64,000 nt of DNA from the NCBI RefSeq assembly GCF_900110425.1, contig NZ_FODS01000007.1:90550-154549 (forward strand), in the 5' to 3' direction. Shown piece after piece: positions 55,303 through 63,209 of this stretch. The stretch is from Salinihabitans flavidus (GTDB taxonomy: Bacteria; Pseudomonadota; Alphaproteobacteria; Rhodobacterales; Rhodobacteraceae). The position numbers and the translations under genes were made by a program. The notes beneath the pieces are model-generated. The model did not search any database, was not told the origin of the DNA, and saw nothing but the letters and a program-made list of their open reading frames with translations. Position 1 is the first letter of the stretch. The number at the start of each line of letters is the position of its first letter.

Positions 55303-55739
55303 GGCTCGTATCTCCCATTCAGATGCGGGTGCTCCGCTTCATACTGCTTCCGGCTGACGCGATCATGATCGCCCGCCAGTGAAAATTCCTCGGGCGCGCG
55401 GTCTGCATAGACCACCCGCACCAGTCTTGCCCCGCCCGCGTTCTCGAACAGTCCCGGCACGAACTCGTAAAAGCCGGTCTCGGACCCGTCGACATTCCGC
55501 AACCAAAGGGCCGATCCACAGGTGTCGCACCAGGCACGTTCGGCGAACCAGGACGACTGGTAGGTCTTGACCGGGCCGGTCACTGTCACCCCGGCCTCGG
55601 GCGCCTCGATGCCCATCTGGACGGAGCCGGACCACCGCGTGCACATGTCGCAATGGCAGGCCGACATCTCGTCCGACAGGCCCGAAACGGCAACCTGAAC
55701 CGCCCCGCAAAGGCAATGTCCCGCTACGTGTTCCGCCAT
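55299..55739 (-). CDS. GFA family protein (formaldehyde-activating-like zinc protein)
   Basis: The 146-residue protein has the cysteine pattern of the GFA/CENP-V fold: GHCLCGAVQVAV near residue 8, SACHCDMCTRWSG near residue 33, and AWCDTCGSALW near residue 70. These Cys residues bind zinc. The family was named after Gfa of Paracoccus, but most members have no known activity. It lies between gltD and gltB on their strand and is translationally coupled to gltB, so its product may act together with glutamate synthase or simply share its expression. GAAAGGTAGAG precedes the start. Confidence 0.87.
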   Translation of the reverse strand: MAEHVAGHCLCGAVQVAVSGLSDEMSACHCDMCTRWSGSVQMGIEAPEAGVTVTGPVKTYQSSWFAERAWCDTCGSALWLRNVDGSETGFYEFVPGLFENAGGARLVRVVYADRAPEEFSLAGDHDRVSRKQYEAEHPHLNGRYEP

Positions 55740-55815
55740 CGCACTCTACCTTTCGTTCATATGGTGTGTCAGGAAGTCTGTCCTATCAGGATTCCCAAAA
55801 CCCATGTGGTAACGA

Positions 55816-55862
55816 CAAAATACCGACGTTTTACCGACGTTTTACCGACGTGCCGAAACGGC
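55816..55862 (+). repeat. Interspersed 11-bp-iteron element, copy 6
   Basis: CCGACG occurs at 55823, 55834 and 55845, exactly 11 bp apart, each spacer being TTTTA, so the array is ATACCGACGTTTTACCGACG plus one more TTTTACCGACG. It is followed by TGCCGAAACG, but the GTTAACC part is missing. It lies inside the 124-bp gap between gltD and the GFA gene. Confidence 0.8.
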
Positions 55863-55863
55863 C

Positions 55864-57297
55864 CTATTCGGCAGCCACGGCAGTGCTTGCATTGAGCCTT
55901 TCAAGGATGGCATCGGCACAGTCGCGCCCGTCCCGGATGGCCCAGACGACAAGGCTCGCACCGCGCACGATATCGCCAATCGCATAGACCCCATCCATCG
56001 CCGTGGCGCCGGTGGTGAACTCCGCCTTCACCGTGCCCCAGCGGGTTACTTCCAGATCCGGCTGATCCCAGAGCGCCGGCAGGTCTTCCGGCTCGAACCC
56101 CAGCGCCTTGATGACCAGATCGGCGTCTTCCACATAGTCCGCGCCCTCGATCACCTCGGGGGACTGGCGGCCGGTCGCGTCGGGCTGCCCCAGCCGCATC
56201 CGCTGCACCATCACGCCCTTGACCGGCTCGCCGGAAAAACCCTTGGGCGCGGCGAGCCATTCGAAGATCACGCCCTCTTCCTCGGCATTGGCGGTCTCGC
56301 GCTGCGAGCCGGGCATGTTCGCCCGGTCCCGGCGATAGAGGCATTTGACGCTTTCCGCGCCCTGACGCACCGCGGTGCGCACGCAGTCCATCGCGGTGTC
56401 GCCGCCGCCGATCACCACGACCTTCTTGCCCTCGGCGTTCAACTCTCCGCTGTCGAACTCCGGCACCGTGTCGCCGAAGTTCAGCCGGTTGGACGCGGTC
56501 AGAAAATCAATCGCGCGCACGATCCCTTCCGCCCCTGCGCCGGGGCCTTGCAGATCGCGTGTCTTGTAGACGCCGGTGGCGATAACCACAGCATCATGTG
56601 CCGAGCGAATCTCATCAAAGCTGATATCCTTGCCCACATCGCAGTTGAGCCGGAAGGTCACGCCGCCATCTTCTAGCTGTTTGTTGCGGCGCATCACGAT
56701 GTCCTTTTCCAGCTTGAAGCTTGGAATACCATAGGTCATCAGCCCGCCCGCGCGGTCATAGCGATCATAGACCGTGACCTGCACGCCCTCCCGGCGCAGC
56801 CGGTCCGCCGCCGCAAGCCCGCCGGGGCCCGCACCGATGATCCCCACGCTTTCGGGGCGTTCCTGCGCCGGAACGATCGGCTTCACCCAACCCTTGTCCC
56901 ATGCGGTGTCGGTTATGTATTTCTCCACCGCGCCGATCGTCACAGTGCCGTGGCCGGATTTCTCGATCACGCAGTTGCCCTCGCAAAGCCTGTCCTGCGG
57001 ACAGATGCGGCCACAGATCTCGGGGAAGGTGTTGGTCGCCTGGCTGATTTCATAGGCTTCCTCGAGCCGCCCTTCGGCGGTCAGGCGCAACCAGTCGGGG
57101 ATATTGTTGTGCAGCGGGCAATGACTCTGGCAATAAGGCACACCGCACTGGCTGCACCGCGCCGCCTGCTCCTGCGCCTTGGCCTCTGCGTACTCGGCAT
57201 AGATTTCATCGAAATCGTGCGCCCGTACACTGGCGTCACGCTTCTCCGGCATGACACGCCCTACGGACACGAATTTCATCATCGGTTGCTTCGCCAC
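55864..57297 (-). CDS. gltD: Glutamate synthase small subunit
   Basis: The 477-residue protein has two N-terminal [4Fe-4S] motifs (SQCGVPYCQSHCPLHNN near residue 45; CGRICPQDRLCEGNC near 95), an FAD-binding GAGPGGLAAADRLRREG near residue 152 and an NADPH-binding VIGGGDTAMDCVRTA near 297. It passes electrons from NADPH to GltB. It begins the leftward unit gltD - GFA - gltB, with an iteron element in the first gap. A promoter with a consensus TTGACA lies about 95 bp upstream. Confidence 0.96.
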   Translation of the reverse strand: MAKQPMMKFVSVGRVMPEKRDASVRAHDFDEIYAEYAEAKAQEQAARCSQCGVPYCQSHCPLHNNIPDWLRLTAEGRLEEAYEISQATNTFPEICGRICPQDRLCEGNCVIEKSGHGTVTIGAVEKYITDTAWDKGWVKPIVPAQERPESVGIIGAGPGGLAAADRLRREGVQVTVYDRYDRAGGLMTYGIPSFKLEKDIVMRRNKQLEDGGVTFRLNCDVGKDISFDEIRSAHDAVVIATGVYKTRDLQGPGAGAEGIVRAIDFLTASNRLNFGDTVPEFDSGELNAEGKKVVVIGGGDTAMDCVRTAVRQGAESVKCLYRRDRANMPGSQRETANAEEEGVIFEWLAAPKGFSGEPVKGVMVQRMRLGQPDATGRQSPEVIEGADYVEDADLVIKALGFEPEDLPALWDQPDLEVTRWGTVKAEFTTGATAMDGVYAIGDIVRGASLVVWAIRDGRDCADAILERLNASTAVAAE

Positions 57298-57365
57298 GGC
57301 AGCTGCCTCCTGATTTCCCCGGACGCACCATGTTTAAGCAAGTTTGGAATCAAATTAAAGTCACA

Positions 57366-57396
57366 ATTACTGACCTAAATAGTGATAAATTGTCAA
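57366..57396 (-). promoter_or_regulatory. Probable gltD promoter
   Basis: On the minus strand TTGACA (57396-57391) is followed by ATTTATCACTATTTAGGTC and then AGTAAT, a -10-like box. The 57.33-57.43 kb stretch is clearly AT-rich compared with its surroundings. The leader to gltD would be about 65 nt. Confidence 0.5.
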
Positions 57397-57427
57397 AATG
57401 TGACGCCGTGAGCGGATTTTTACTGAA

Positions 57428-57452
57428 TTATAGGTCCACTTCGGACCTATAA
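57428..57452. promoter_or_regulatory. Perfect 10-bp inverted repeat between gltD and uppP
   Basis: TTATAGGTCC, five bases ACTTC, then GGACCTATAA. Both arms match perfectly. The right arm contains TATAAG (57448-57453), a possible -10 box for uppP, and the repeat lies 32 bp upstream of the gltD -35 box. There is no T-run, so an operator is more likely than a terminator. Confidence 0.6.
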
Positions 57453-57515
57453 GACTGGTTTCCTTCGATTCCGCCCCCCTGTAACGTCCCTCCAAAACCA
57501 GAGCAGGCGAATCTG

Positions 57516-58319
57516 ATGACGCTTTTCCATATTGCCCTCGTGGCCATTGTTCAGGGCATCACGGAATTTCTTCCCATAAGCTCTTCCGGACACCTCATCC
57601 TGCTACCACAACTGACCGGCCTTGAGGATCAGGGCCTTCTTGTGGATGTCTCTGTGCACTTCGGAACGCTCTTCGCGGTTGTCCTGTTCTTCTGGCCGGA
57701 CATGCGCGACGCCATTCTTGGCCTGCCTCGCCTTGTACGCGGCCGCGCCGACACGCCGGGTGCGCGACTGGCTCTGTATCTCATCCTTGCAACGATTCCG
57801 GTGCTTTTGGCGGGCGGCATCCTACATGTCACCGGATTGCTCGAGGCGATGCGCTCCATTGCCGTGATCGGATGGACAATGCTTCTATTCGGGCTGCTCC
57901 TGTGGTGGGTCGATCAGCGTGGCGGCACGGAGCGGGATGGCGACGGCTGGACGTGGAAAGATGCCTTGATCATGGGGCTTTGGCAGATTCTGGCACTGAT
58001 CCCCGGCACCTCGCGTTCGGGCATCACCATTACCGCCGCGCGGCATCTCGGCTATGACAGGGAAAGCGCCGCACGGCTTGCCATGCTCATGTCGGTGCCC
58101 GTGATTCTCGGCGGCACCATCTTCTTCAGCATTGAGGCTGTCCTGCAACAACCGTCCGCGCGGCTGCTGGACTGCGTGATCGCCGCCGCGCTTGCCTTTC
58201 TGGCCGCGCTGGCGGCGCTCAAGTGCATGATGATGTTACTGAAATCGCTCAGTTTCACGCCCTACGTTGTTTACCGGGTCGCTCTCGGCATCGTGTTGCT
58301 GGCTGTCGCCTATAGCTGA
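57516..58319 (+). CDS. uppP: Undecaprenyl-diphosphatase UppP (BacA)
   Basis: The 267-residue membrane protein has the two UppP motifs: GITEFLPISSSGHLILLPQL at residues 13-32 and the GTSRSGITITAARHLG segment near residue 165, plus VHFGTLFAVVLFFWPDM. It recycles the undecaprenyl carrier needed for peptidoglycan synthesis and confers bacitracin resistance when overproduced. Eight or so hydrophobic helices cover the whole length. AGAGCAGG precedes the ATG by about 8 bases. It is divergent from gltD and its end is 5 bp from the NDUFA9-like gene. Confidence 0.96.
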   Translation: MTLFHIALVAIVQGITEFLPISSSGHLILLPQLTGLEDQGLLVDVSVHFGTLFAVVLFFWPDMRDAILGLPRLVRGRADTPGARLALYLILATIPVLLAGGILHVTGLLEAMRSIAVIGWTMLLFGLLLWWVDQRGGTERDGDGWTWKDALIMGLWQILALIPGTSRSGITITAARHLGYDRESAARLAMLMSVPVILGGTIFFSIEAVLQQPSARLLDCVIAAALAFLAALAALKCMMMLLKSLSFTPYVVYRVALGIVLLAVAYS

Positions 58320-58324
58320 CCTGA

Positions 58325-59308
58325 TCAAGACCGGCGCAGGTTCTTCGCCGACTGCTTGATCGCGTCATACTGCCCCGACGGACGGAACCGCCAGAGGTAT
58401 TCCGAAAGCACCGCCTCCGTCGCCACTGGCCTAATACCCAGCGCGGCAAGGCCCTGCGCGCCGTCCGACACGACATTGTCGCGCCGCAGGTTCTTGAGTT
58501 GATCGCGCGTCAGAACCCCGTTGGTGATCAGGCCGAGCGTCACGGACTGCACCATATCGAACCCGAATGCCATGATCCGCGCCATCCAGAACGGCAAGTT
58601 GAGAACGATCCGGCGGCGATGAATCACGCCCAGCATTTCCTGCATCAACTCGCGCATGGTCAAAACATCCGGCCCGCCGAGTTCGTAGACACCCTCGGCC
58701 TCGCCCACAACGCCCATTACCGCGGCCTGCGCAACGTCATCCACATAGACCGGCTGGAACCGCGTATTGGCCCCGGCGATCGGGAGCACGGGGCCAAGGC
58801 GCGCCATTGCGGCGAAGCGGTTGAAGAACTGATCCTCGTGCCCGAACATCACGGACGGTCGCAGGATCATGGCATTGGGCATATGTTCCAGGACACTCGT
58901 CTCTCCAAGCGCTTTGGTGCGGGAATACGCGCTGTCAGAATCTGCATCCGCCCCGATGGCAGAGACATGCACCATATGCGCCACGCCTTGCTCGGCGGCG
59001 ATACGGGCAATGCGCTCGGCGCCGCCCTGCTGCACGGCATCAAAGGTGTTCCTGCCCGTTTCATTGAGAACACCAACGCAGTTCACGACCGCGTCCGCCT
59101 CCTGCATGACAGATCGGACAGACTCGTCATTGCGGATATTGCAGAACACCGGCACCACCTGACCGACAACGCCATAGGTTCTGACGAACACCGCCTCGTT
59201 CGGATGACGCACCGCAACCCGGACGCGCCAGCCCCGCTTGGCCAGGCGCCGCGCGATGTACCGACCAAGAAAACCGGAACCGCCATAGATTGTGACGAGC
59301 TTTGACAT
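58325..59308 (-). CDS. Complex I NDUFA9 subunit-like SDR family protein
   Basis: The 327-residue protein has an N-terminal NAD(P)-binding [20 protein letters not shown] at residues 4-23, then [20 protein letters not shown] (SDR active-site region), [20 protein letters not shown], and a C-terminal part without a clear substrate site. It matches the NDUFA9 group of extended atypical SDRs, an accessory subunit of complex I in mitochondria and Paracoccus. The start [10 protein letters not shown] was chosen because the open frame upstream lacks support. No nuo genes are in the window. Confidence 0.85.
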   Translation of the reverse strand: MSKLVTIYGGSGFLGRYIARRLAKRGWRVRVAVRHPNEAVFVRTYGVVGQVVPVFCNIRNDESVRSVMQEADAVVNCVGVLNETGRNTFDAVQQGGAERIARIAAEQGVAHMVHVSAIGADADSDSAYSRTKALGETSVLEHMPNAMILRPSVMFGHEDQFFNRFAAMARLGPVLPIAGANTRFQPVYVDDVAQAAVMGVVGEAEGVYELGGPDVLTMRELMQEMLGVIHRRRIVLNLPFWMARIMAFGFDMVQSVTLGLITNGVLTRDQLKNLRRDNVVSDGAQGLAALGIRPVATEAVLSEYLWRFRPSGQYDAIKQSAKNLRRS

Positions 59309-59506
59309 TGGAAACGTCCTGCTGATTTGAAGCTGTCCCAGATGTATCCAGACACGAGCCAGCACACAAGGCGGTTTCCTAACACGCTTCCAGCGCTTCC
59401 GCCCCAGCTTCCGCGGAAACATCGCACCAGATTCCCGATAATTTCGCGGTCTGCCCCGTTGACACGCAATGACCACGGCGATACATGCCTGCCTCACGAC
59501 ATCAAA

Positions 59507-59593
59507 GCCCAGATGGCGGAATTGGTAGACGCGCTAGCTTCAGGTGCTAGTGTCCGTAAGGACGTGGAGGTTCGAGTCCTCTTCTGGGCACCA
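59507..59593 (+). tRNA. tRNA-Leu (anticodon CAG)
   Basis: The acceptor arms GCCCAGA and TCTGGGC pair perfectly, followed by A73 and an encoded CCA. The anticodon stem GCTAGCTTCAGGTGCTAG presents CAG, which reads CUG. A long variable arm (TGTCCGTAAGGACG) and the T-loop GTTCGAGTC confirm the leucine type. The antisense strand yields a short peptide ending PRRGLEPPRPYGH, a well-known tRNA-Leu artefact. Confidence 0.97.
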
Positions 59594-59837
59594 TTAACTT
59601 CCCCATGTAGATAGAATTCTGAAAACCGCCACTCAGGTCGGATGCATTCGCCGGCCTGATTTTGGTTCGCACGGTGTGCAACTTGGCGACGATGCTCGAC
59701 AAGAGCAACCTGCCCTTCGCGATCACCGTGACTTCCGGGGCGGGCTCACTCCATGGGCGCGCCACGATGAGCAACCGGATGGCATCGTCGCACAAGCGCG
59801 CCATGGCTTTTCGTATCATACATCGCGCAATGCGCTT

Positions 59838-60026
59838 TTACTTGCCCAGTTTACGGGCGGCGCTGGCCGCGGCGCGGATTTCCTCTGCGATCTCGTCGGC
59901 CTCATCGGGGTCGAAATCCATCGGGATCTCGGCATCGCCAGCCTCTACAAAGAGTCGCACAAAACCGGTATCGGTAGGTCCGATTTGCATGTTGGCGACG
60001 ATGTTGCGTTCGGTGTTGATGCCCAT
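59838..60026 (-). CDS. Small acidic conserved protein (possibly DUF6324)
   Basis: The 62-residue protein begins MGINTERNIVANMQIGPTDT and has a very acidic stretch (PMDFDPDEADEIAEEIRAAA) before a basic tail. The sequence looks like a real cytosolic protein with a beta strand plus helix. I think it belongs to a small family found in Rhodobacterales but cannot name a function. AGAACCGTC precedes the ATG without a strong ribosome site. It is divergent from the GNAT gene and lies downstream of a 240-bp stretch after tRNA-Leu in which I see no real gene. Confidence 0.7.
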   Translation of the reverse strand: MGINTERNIVANMQIGPTDTGFVRLFVEAGDAEIPMDFDPDEADEIAEEIRAAASAARKLGK

Positions 60027-60092
60027 GACGGTTCTCCAGACTGACGGGATCGGTTAACGTGAAACCAAGGCTTTGGCAAGACGGAGGCAGGC

Positions 60093-60578
60093 ATGACAGA
60101 GGATATCCGGTTGCGCGCGTTCACGGCGGAGGATGCCGACTGGATCGTGGAACGGCACGCCACCCTCTACGCTCAGGACGAGGGGTTTGACGGCACATTC
60201 GGCCCTCTCGTGCGCGGAATCGTCAATGCCTATACCGACCATCACGACCCGAAGCGCGAACAGGGCTGGATCGCCGAACGCGAGGGCGCACGTCTGGGGT
60301 CGGTCTTCTGCATCAGGCATGGCGAGACAGAGGCCAAACTTCGGCTGTTCCTTGTGGTGCCGGAGGCGCGCGGGCTGGGGCTGGGGCGGCGGCTCCTGCT
60401 GACCTGCATGGATTTCGCACGCAAGGCCGGATACCGAAGAATGCAGCTTTGGACCCATGAAAGCCACAAGGCGGCCTGCGCATTGTATCACGCGCATGGC
60501 TGGACGATGACGCAGGCCAAGCCAGTGAAGAGTTTTGGCGTGGATCTGATCGAACAATGCTGGGAAATCCCGCTTTAG
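60093..60578 (+). CDS. GNAT family N-acetyltransferase
   Basis: The 161-residue protein has the acetyl-CoA-binding motif A of GNAT enzymes, FLVVPEARGLGLGRRLLLTC at residues 90-109 (R/Q-x-x-G-x-G/A type), preceded by the strand AKLRL, and motif B with LWTHESHKAACALYHAHGWT. Related proteins carry an N-terminal MarR domain, but this one does not. The substrate cannot be named. GGAGGCAGGC lies before the ATG. It is followed 44 bp later by the tRNA-His gene. Confidence 0.88.
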   Translation: MTEDIRLRAFTAEDADWIVERHATLYAQDEGFDGTFGPLVRGIVNAYTDHHDPKREQGWIAEREGARLGSVFCIRHGETEAKLRLFLVVPEARGLGLGRRLLLTCMDFARKAGYRRMQLWTHESHKAACALYHAHGWTMTQAKPVKSFGVDLIEQCWEIPL

Positions 60579-60622
60579 CGACTTGCATTTGCTGCACGGG
60601 GCGGCTAAATCGCCCGCACGGT

Positions 60623-60699
60623 GCCGCCTTAGCTCAGTTGGTTAGAGCGCTGGATTGTGGATCCAGAGGTCCCCTGTTCAAGCCAGGGAGGCGGTACCA
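60623..60699 (+). tRNA. tRNA-His (anticodon GTG) of the alphaproteobacterial type
   Basis: Acceptor arms GCCGCCT and AGGCGGT pair with a G1-U72 wobble. The discriminator is A73 and an encoded CCA follows. The anticodon loop TTGTGGA presents GTG. The D-arm (AGCTCAGTTGGTTAGAGC) and T-loop (TTCAAGC) are standard. There is no extra G at -1 with C73, as expected for alphaproteobacteria. Confidence 0.96.
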
Positions 60700-60735
60700 T
60701 TTCCCCTGATTCCTTTCACCGTTCATAGGCGTTCG

Positions 60736-61032
60736 TCAGTCGATCGTGACACTTTGACGAAGCTTCCCGCTGCTGGCGTCGAAGATCAGAATACGGTCAT
60801 CGCCAGTGACCACCGCGTACCAGCCATCACCGAACGTCACCGCGCGGGCGGTCGTACCCTCGGGCAGAGCGATCTCTTCGGGCAGGGTCGGACCGCGATC
60901 CGAGAAGCGGATGACAATCAGCGCGATGATGACTAGAAGTCCGGCAATCATTGTGGCGGTCAGCACCGTCACGAGTGTTCGCAGAAAACGCAGGTTCTGT
61001 GGTTCGGGTTGATCTTCGGGAGTGTCTTGCAT
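60736..61032 (-). CDS. DUF6476 family small membrane protein
   Basis: The 98-residue protein has a short hydrophilic N-terminus (MQDTPEDQPEPQNLRFLRTL), one membrane helix (LVTVLTATMIAGLLVIIALI) and a C-terminal periplasmic beta domain with FGDGWYAVVTGDDRILIFDA, resembling one blade of a WD-like propeller. It is found beside rluA in this group, but its role is unknown. The start chosen, CAT at 61030-61032, overlaps the ATG of rluA by two bases, so the two divergent genes share start-codon bases. An alternative start at 61059 would lie inside rluA. Confidence 0.78.
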   Translation of the reverse strand: MQDTPEDQPEPQNLRFLRTLVTVLTATMIAGLLVIIALIVIRFSDRGPTLPEEIALPEGTTARAVTFGDGWYAVVTGDDRILIFDASSGKLRQSVTID

Positions 61033-62071
61033 GACATCGCGCCTTGTTCGTTTCGCCATCGGGGCGCAACCGCCCGCCCGTCTTGATAAGGCGCTTTCGC
61101 GCGATGTGCCAGCCGAAGAGGCTCTGTCGCGCACACGGCTGGCGCGGCTGATCGCAGAGGGTTGCGTGCGAGTGGCAGGAACAGTCGCGCACGATCCCAA
61201 GGCAAAGGTCGATGCCGGCGCGGCAGTGGAAATCACGGTCCCCGAAGCGCAAGAAAGCCACATCGGGCCGGAGGACATTCCTCTCACGGTGGTGTATGAA
61301 GACGACGATCTGATCGTTCTCGACAAGCCGGCCGGGATTGTCGTGCACCCCGCACCGGGCAGTCCCGGCGGCACGCTGGTGAACGCGCTTTTGCATCATT
61401 GCGGCGATACGCTATCGGGCGTAGGCGGCGCGAAACGGCCCGGTATCGTGCACCGGATTGACAAGGAGACCAGTGGCCTTCTGGTCGTTGCAAAGTCCGA
61501 CCGCGCCCATCACGGGCTGGCAGAGCAATTCGAGGCGCACAGCGTGGAACGTGCGTATCTCGCGGTGGTGCACGGAGTGCCCGAACCGAATGATCCACGC
61601 CTGCGCGGTGTGCGCGGCGTGAGTTTCGACCCCGGCGGCGTCCTGCGCATCACAACGCAGATTGCCCGCCATCGCACTGACCGGCAGAAACAGGCCGTCA
61701 CCTTCGATGGCGGGCGCCACGCGGTCACGCGGGCGCGGGTGCTGGAACGCTTCGGTGAGCCAGCGGCGGCCGCGCTGGTAGAATGCCGGCTGGAGACCGG
61801 GCGCACGCATCAAATCCGCGTACACATGGCACATGTGGGCCATGCGCTTCTCGGCGATCCGGTCTATGGCGGGCGGCGTAAGCTGTCGCAAAAGGCACTG
61901 GGCGAGGCGGGGTGCAAAGCCGCGGCCAGCTTTCCGAGGCAGGCGCTACATGCCGCAATCCTGGGTTTCACACATCCGGTGAGCGGCGCCGCTCTGCGCT
62001 TTGAATCGCCACTGCCCGACGACATTGTCACACTGATCACATCTTTGCGTGGTGAGATATCGGGCGGATGA
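61031..62071 (+). CDS. RluA family pseudouridine synthase
   Basis: The 346-residue protein has an N-terminal S4 RNA-binding domain (RTRLARLIAEGCVRVAG near residue 40) and the RluA catalytic domain with HRIDKETSGLLVVAK, where D144 is the catalytic aspartate. PGIV precedes it, and RTHQIRVHMAHVGHALLGDP is another family motif. It isomerises uridine in rRNA and/or tRNA. RluA, RluC and RluD cannot be separated with certainty, and the S4 domain favours RluC/RluD. GGGAG lies 8 bases before the ATG. Confidence 0.92.
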   Translation: MTSRLVRFAIGAQPPARLDKALSRDVPAEEALSRTRLARLIAEGCVRVAGTVAHDPKAKVDAGAAVEITVPEAQESHIGPEDIPLTVVYEDDDLIVLDKPAGIVVHPAPGSPGGTLVNALLHHCGDTLSGVGGAKRPGIVHRIDKETSGLLVVAKSDRAHHGLAEQFEAHSVERAYLAVVHGVPEPNDPRLRGVRGVSFDPGGVLRITTQIARHRTDRQKQAVTFDGGRHAVTRARVLERFGEPAAAALVECRLETGRTHQIRVHMAHVGHALLGDPVYGGRRKLSQKALGEAGCKAAASFPRQALHAAILGFTHPVSGAALRFESPLPDDIVTLITSLRGEISGG

Positions 62072-62153
62072 CAACCACCACTGTTATCTGTAGGGTTCCC
62101 ATCCCTGTGACGGAAACTGCGGGTACATTCGTTATAGCATTTGGCCGGGTGGG

Positions 62154-62179
62154 CTTGAAACGCCGTTGGAGCCCACATA
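62154..62179 (+). promoter_or_regulatory. Heat-shock-type promoter of rpoH
   Basis: CTTGAAA (62154-62160), 11 bp, then CCCACATA (62172-62179) matches the sigma-32 pattern CTTGAAA / CCCCATNT except for one base. It lies about 40 bp before the rpoH ATG. A possible housekeeping promoter is upstream (TTATAG at about 62132). Confidence 0.55.
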
Positions 62180-62218
62180 CGTGAATGTTAAGCCCTTGAA
62201 CATAGGAAGGGAACAGAG

Positions 62219-63118
62219 ATGAGCAATTATGCAAATCTTCCGGTGCCGACACCGGAGGGCGGGTTGAACCGCTATCTTCAGGAGATTCGGAAGTTCCCGC
62301 TTCTTGAGCCGGAAGAGGAATACATGCTCGCCAAGCGCTGGGTCGAGGATCAGGATACCGAGGCCGCGCACAAGATGGTGACATCTCACCTTCGGCTCGC
62401 GGCGAAGATCGCCATGGGCTATCGCGGGTATGGTTTGCCGACGGCAGAGGTGATCTCGGAGGCGAATGTCGGACTGATGCAGGCCGTCAAACGCTTCGAT
62501 CCCGAAAAAGGGTTCCGCCTGTCCACATATGCGATGTGGTGGATTCGTGCCAGCATTCAGGAATATATCCTGCGCAGTTGGTCGATGGTGAAACTTGGCA
62601 CAACGAGCGGGCAGAAGAAGCTGTTCTTCAACCTGCGCAAGGCCAAGGCCAGGATCGGCGCGTTGGAAGACGGCGATCTGCGGCCGGAGAACGTCAAGCA
62701 GATCGCCACCGATCTCGGCGTGACCGAGGATGAGGTGATCAGCATGAATCGCCGCATGTCGGGCGGGGATGCCTCGCTCAATGCCACGGTTGGGCAGGAC
62801 GACGGCGGCACGATGCAATGGCAGGACTGGCTTGAGGATGAAGACGCCGATCAGGCAAGCGCCTATGAGGAGCGCGATGAGCTTGACGCGCGGCGTGAAT
62901 TGCTTTCGCAAGCCATGAGCGTGCTCAATGATCGTGAGCGTGACATCCTCATGCAGCGGCGCTTGCAGGACAAGGTGGTTACGCTCGAAGACTTGAGCAG
63001 CCAGTATGACGTGAGCCGCGAACGCATCCGGCAGATCGAAGTGCGGGCCTTCGAGAAGCTGCAAAAGCGGATGCGTGAGCTTGCCAAGGAAAAGGGCATG
63101 GCGGTGCCCGCCGCCTAA
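62219..63118 (+). CDS. rpoH: RNA polymerase sigma factor RpoH (sigma-32)
   Basis: The 299-residue protein has region 2 (SHLRLAAKIAMGYRGYGLPT, STYAMWWIRASIQEYILRSW), the RpoH box QKKLFFNLR at residues 132-140 that defines heat-shock sigma factors, and the region 4 helix-turn-helix TLEDLSSQYDVSRERIRQIE. It directs RNA polymerase to heat-shock genes. GGAAGGGAA lies before the ATG. It is monocistronic, with a heat-shock-type promoter of its own. It could be one of two RpoH paralogues, as is frequent in this group. Confidence 0.96.
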   Translation: MSNYANLPVPTPEGGLNRYLQEIRKFPLLEPEEEYMLAKRWVEDQDTEAAHKMVTSHLRLAAKIAMGYRGYGLPTAEVISEANVGLMQAVKRFDPEKGFRLSTYAMWWIRASIQEYILRSWSMVKLGTTSGQKKLFFNLRKAKARIGALEDGDLRPENVKQIATDLGVTEDEVISMNRRMSGGDASLNATVGQDDGGTMQWQDWLEDEDADQASAYEERDELDARRELLSQAMSVLNDRERDILMQRRLQDKVVTLEDLSSQYDVSRERIRQIEVRAFEKLQKRMRELAKEKGMAVPAA

Positions 63119-63209
63119 TCCTTCGGTTTGCGCCAGATCATGGACACAGACGTCCGGGTCTGGGAAAACTCAAAGGTACAAATTTTCATCCTGGGTGAGG
63201 AGAACGCCA

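Noticed and set aside
59547..59819. A 90-codon minus-strand frame crossing the tRNA-Leu gene
   Set aside because: Its end (PRRGLEPPRPYGH) is the standard artefact of translating tRNA-Leu on the wrong strand.
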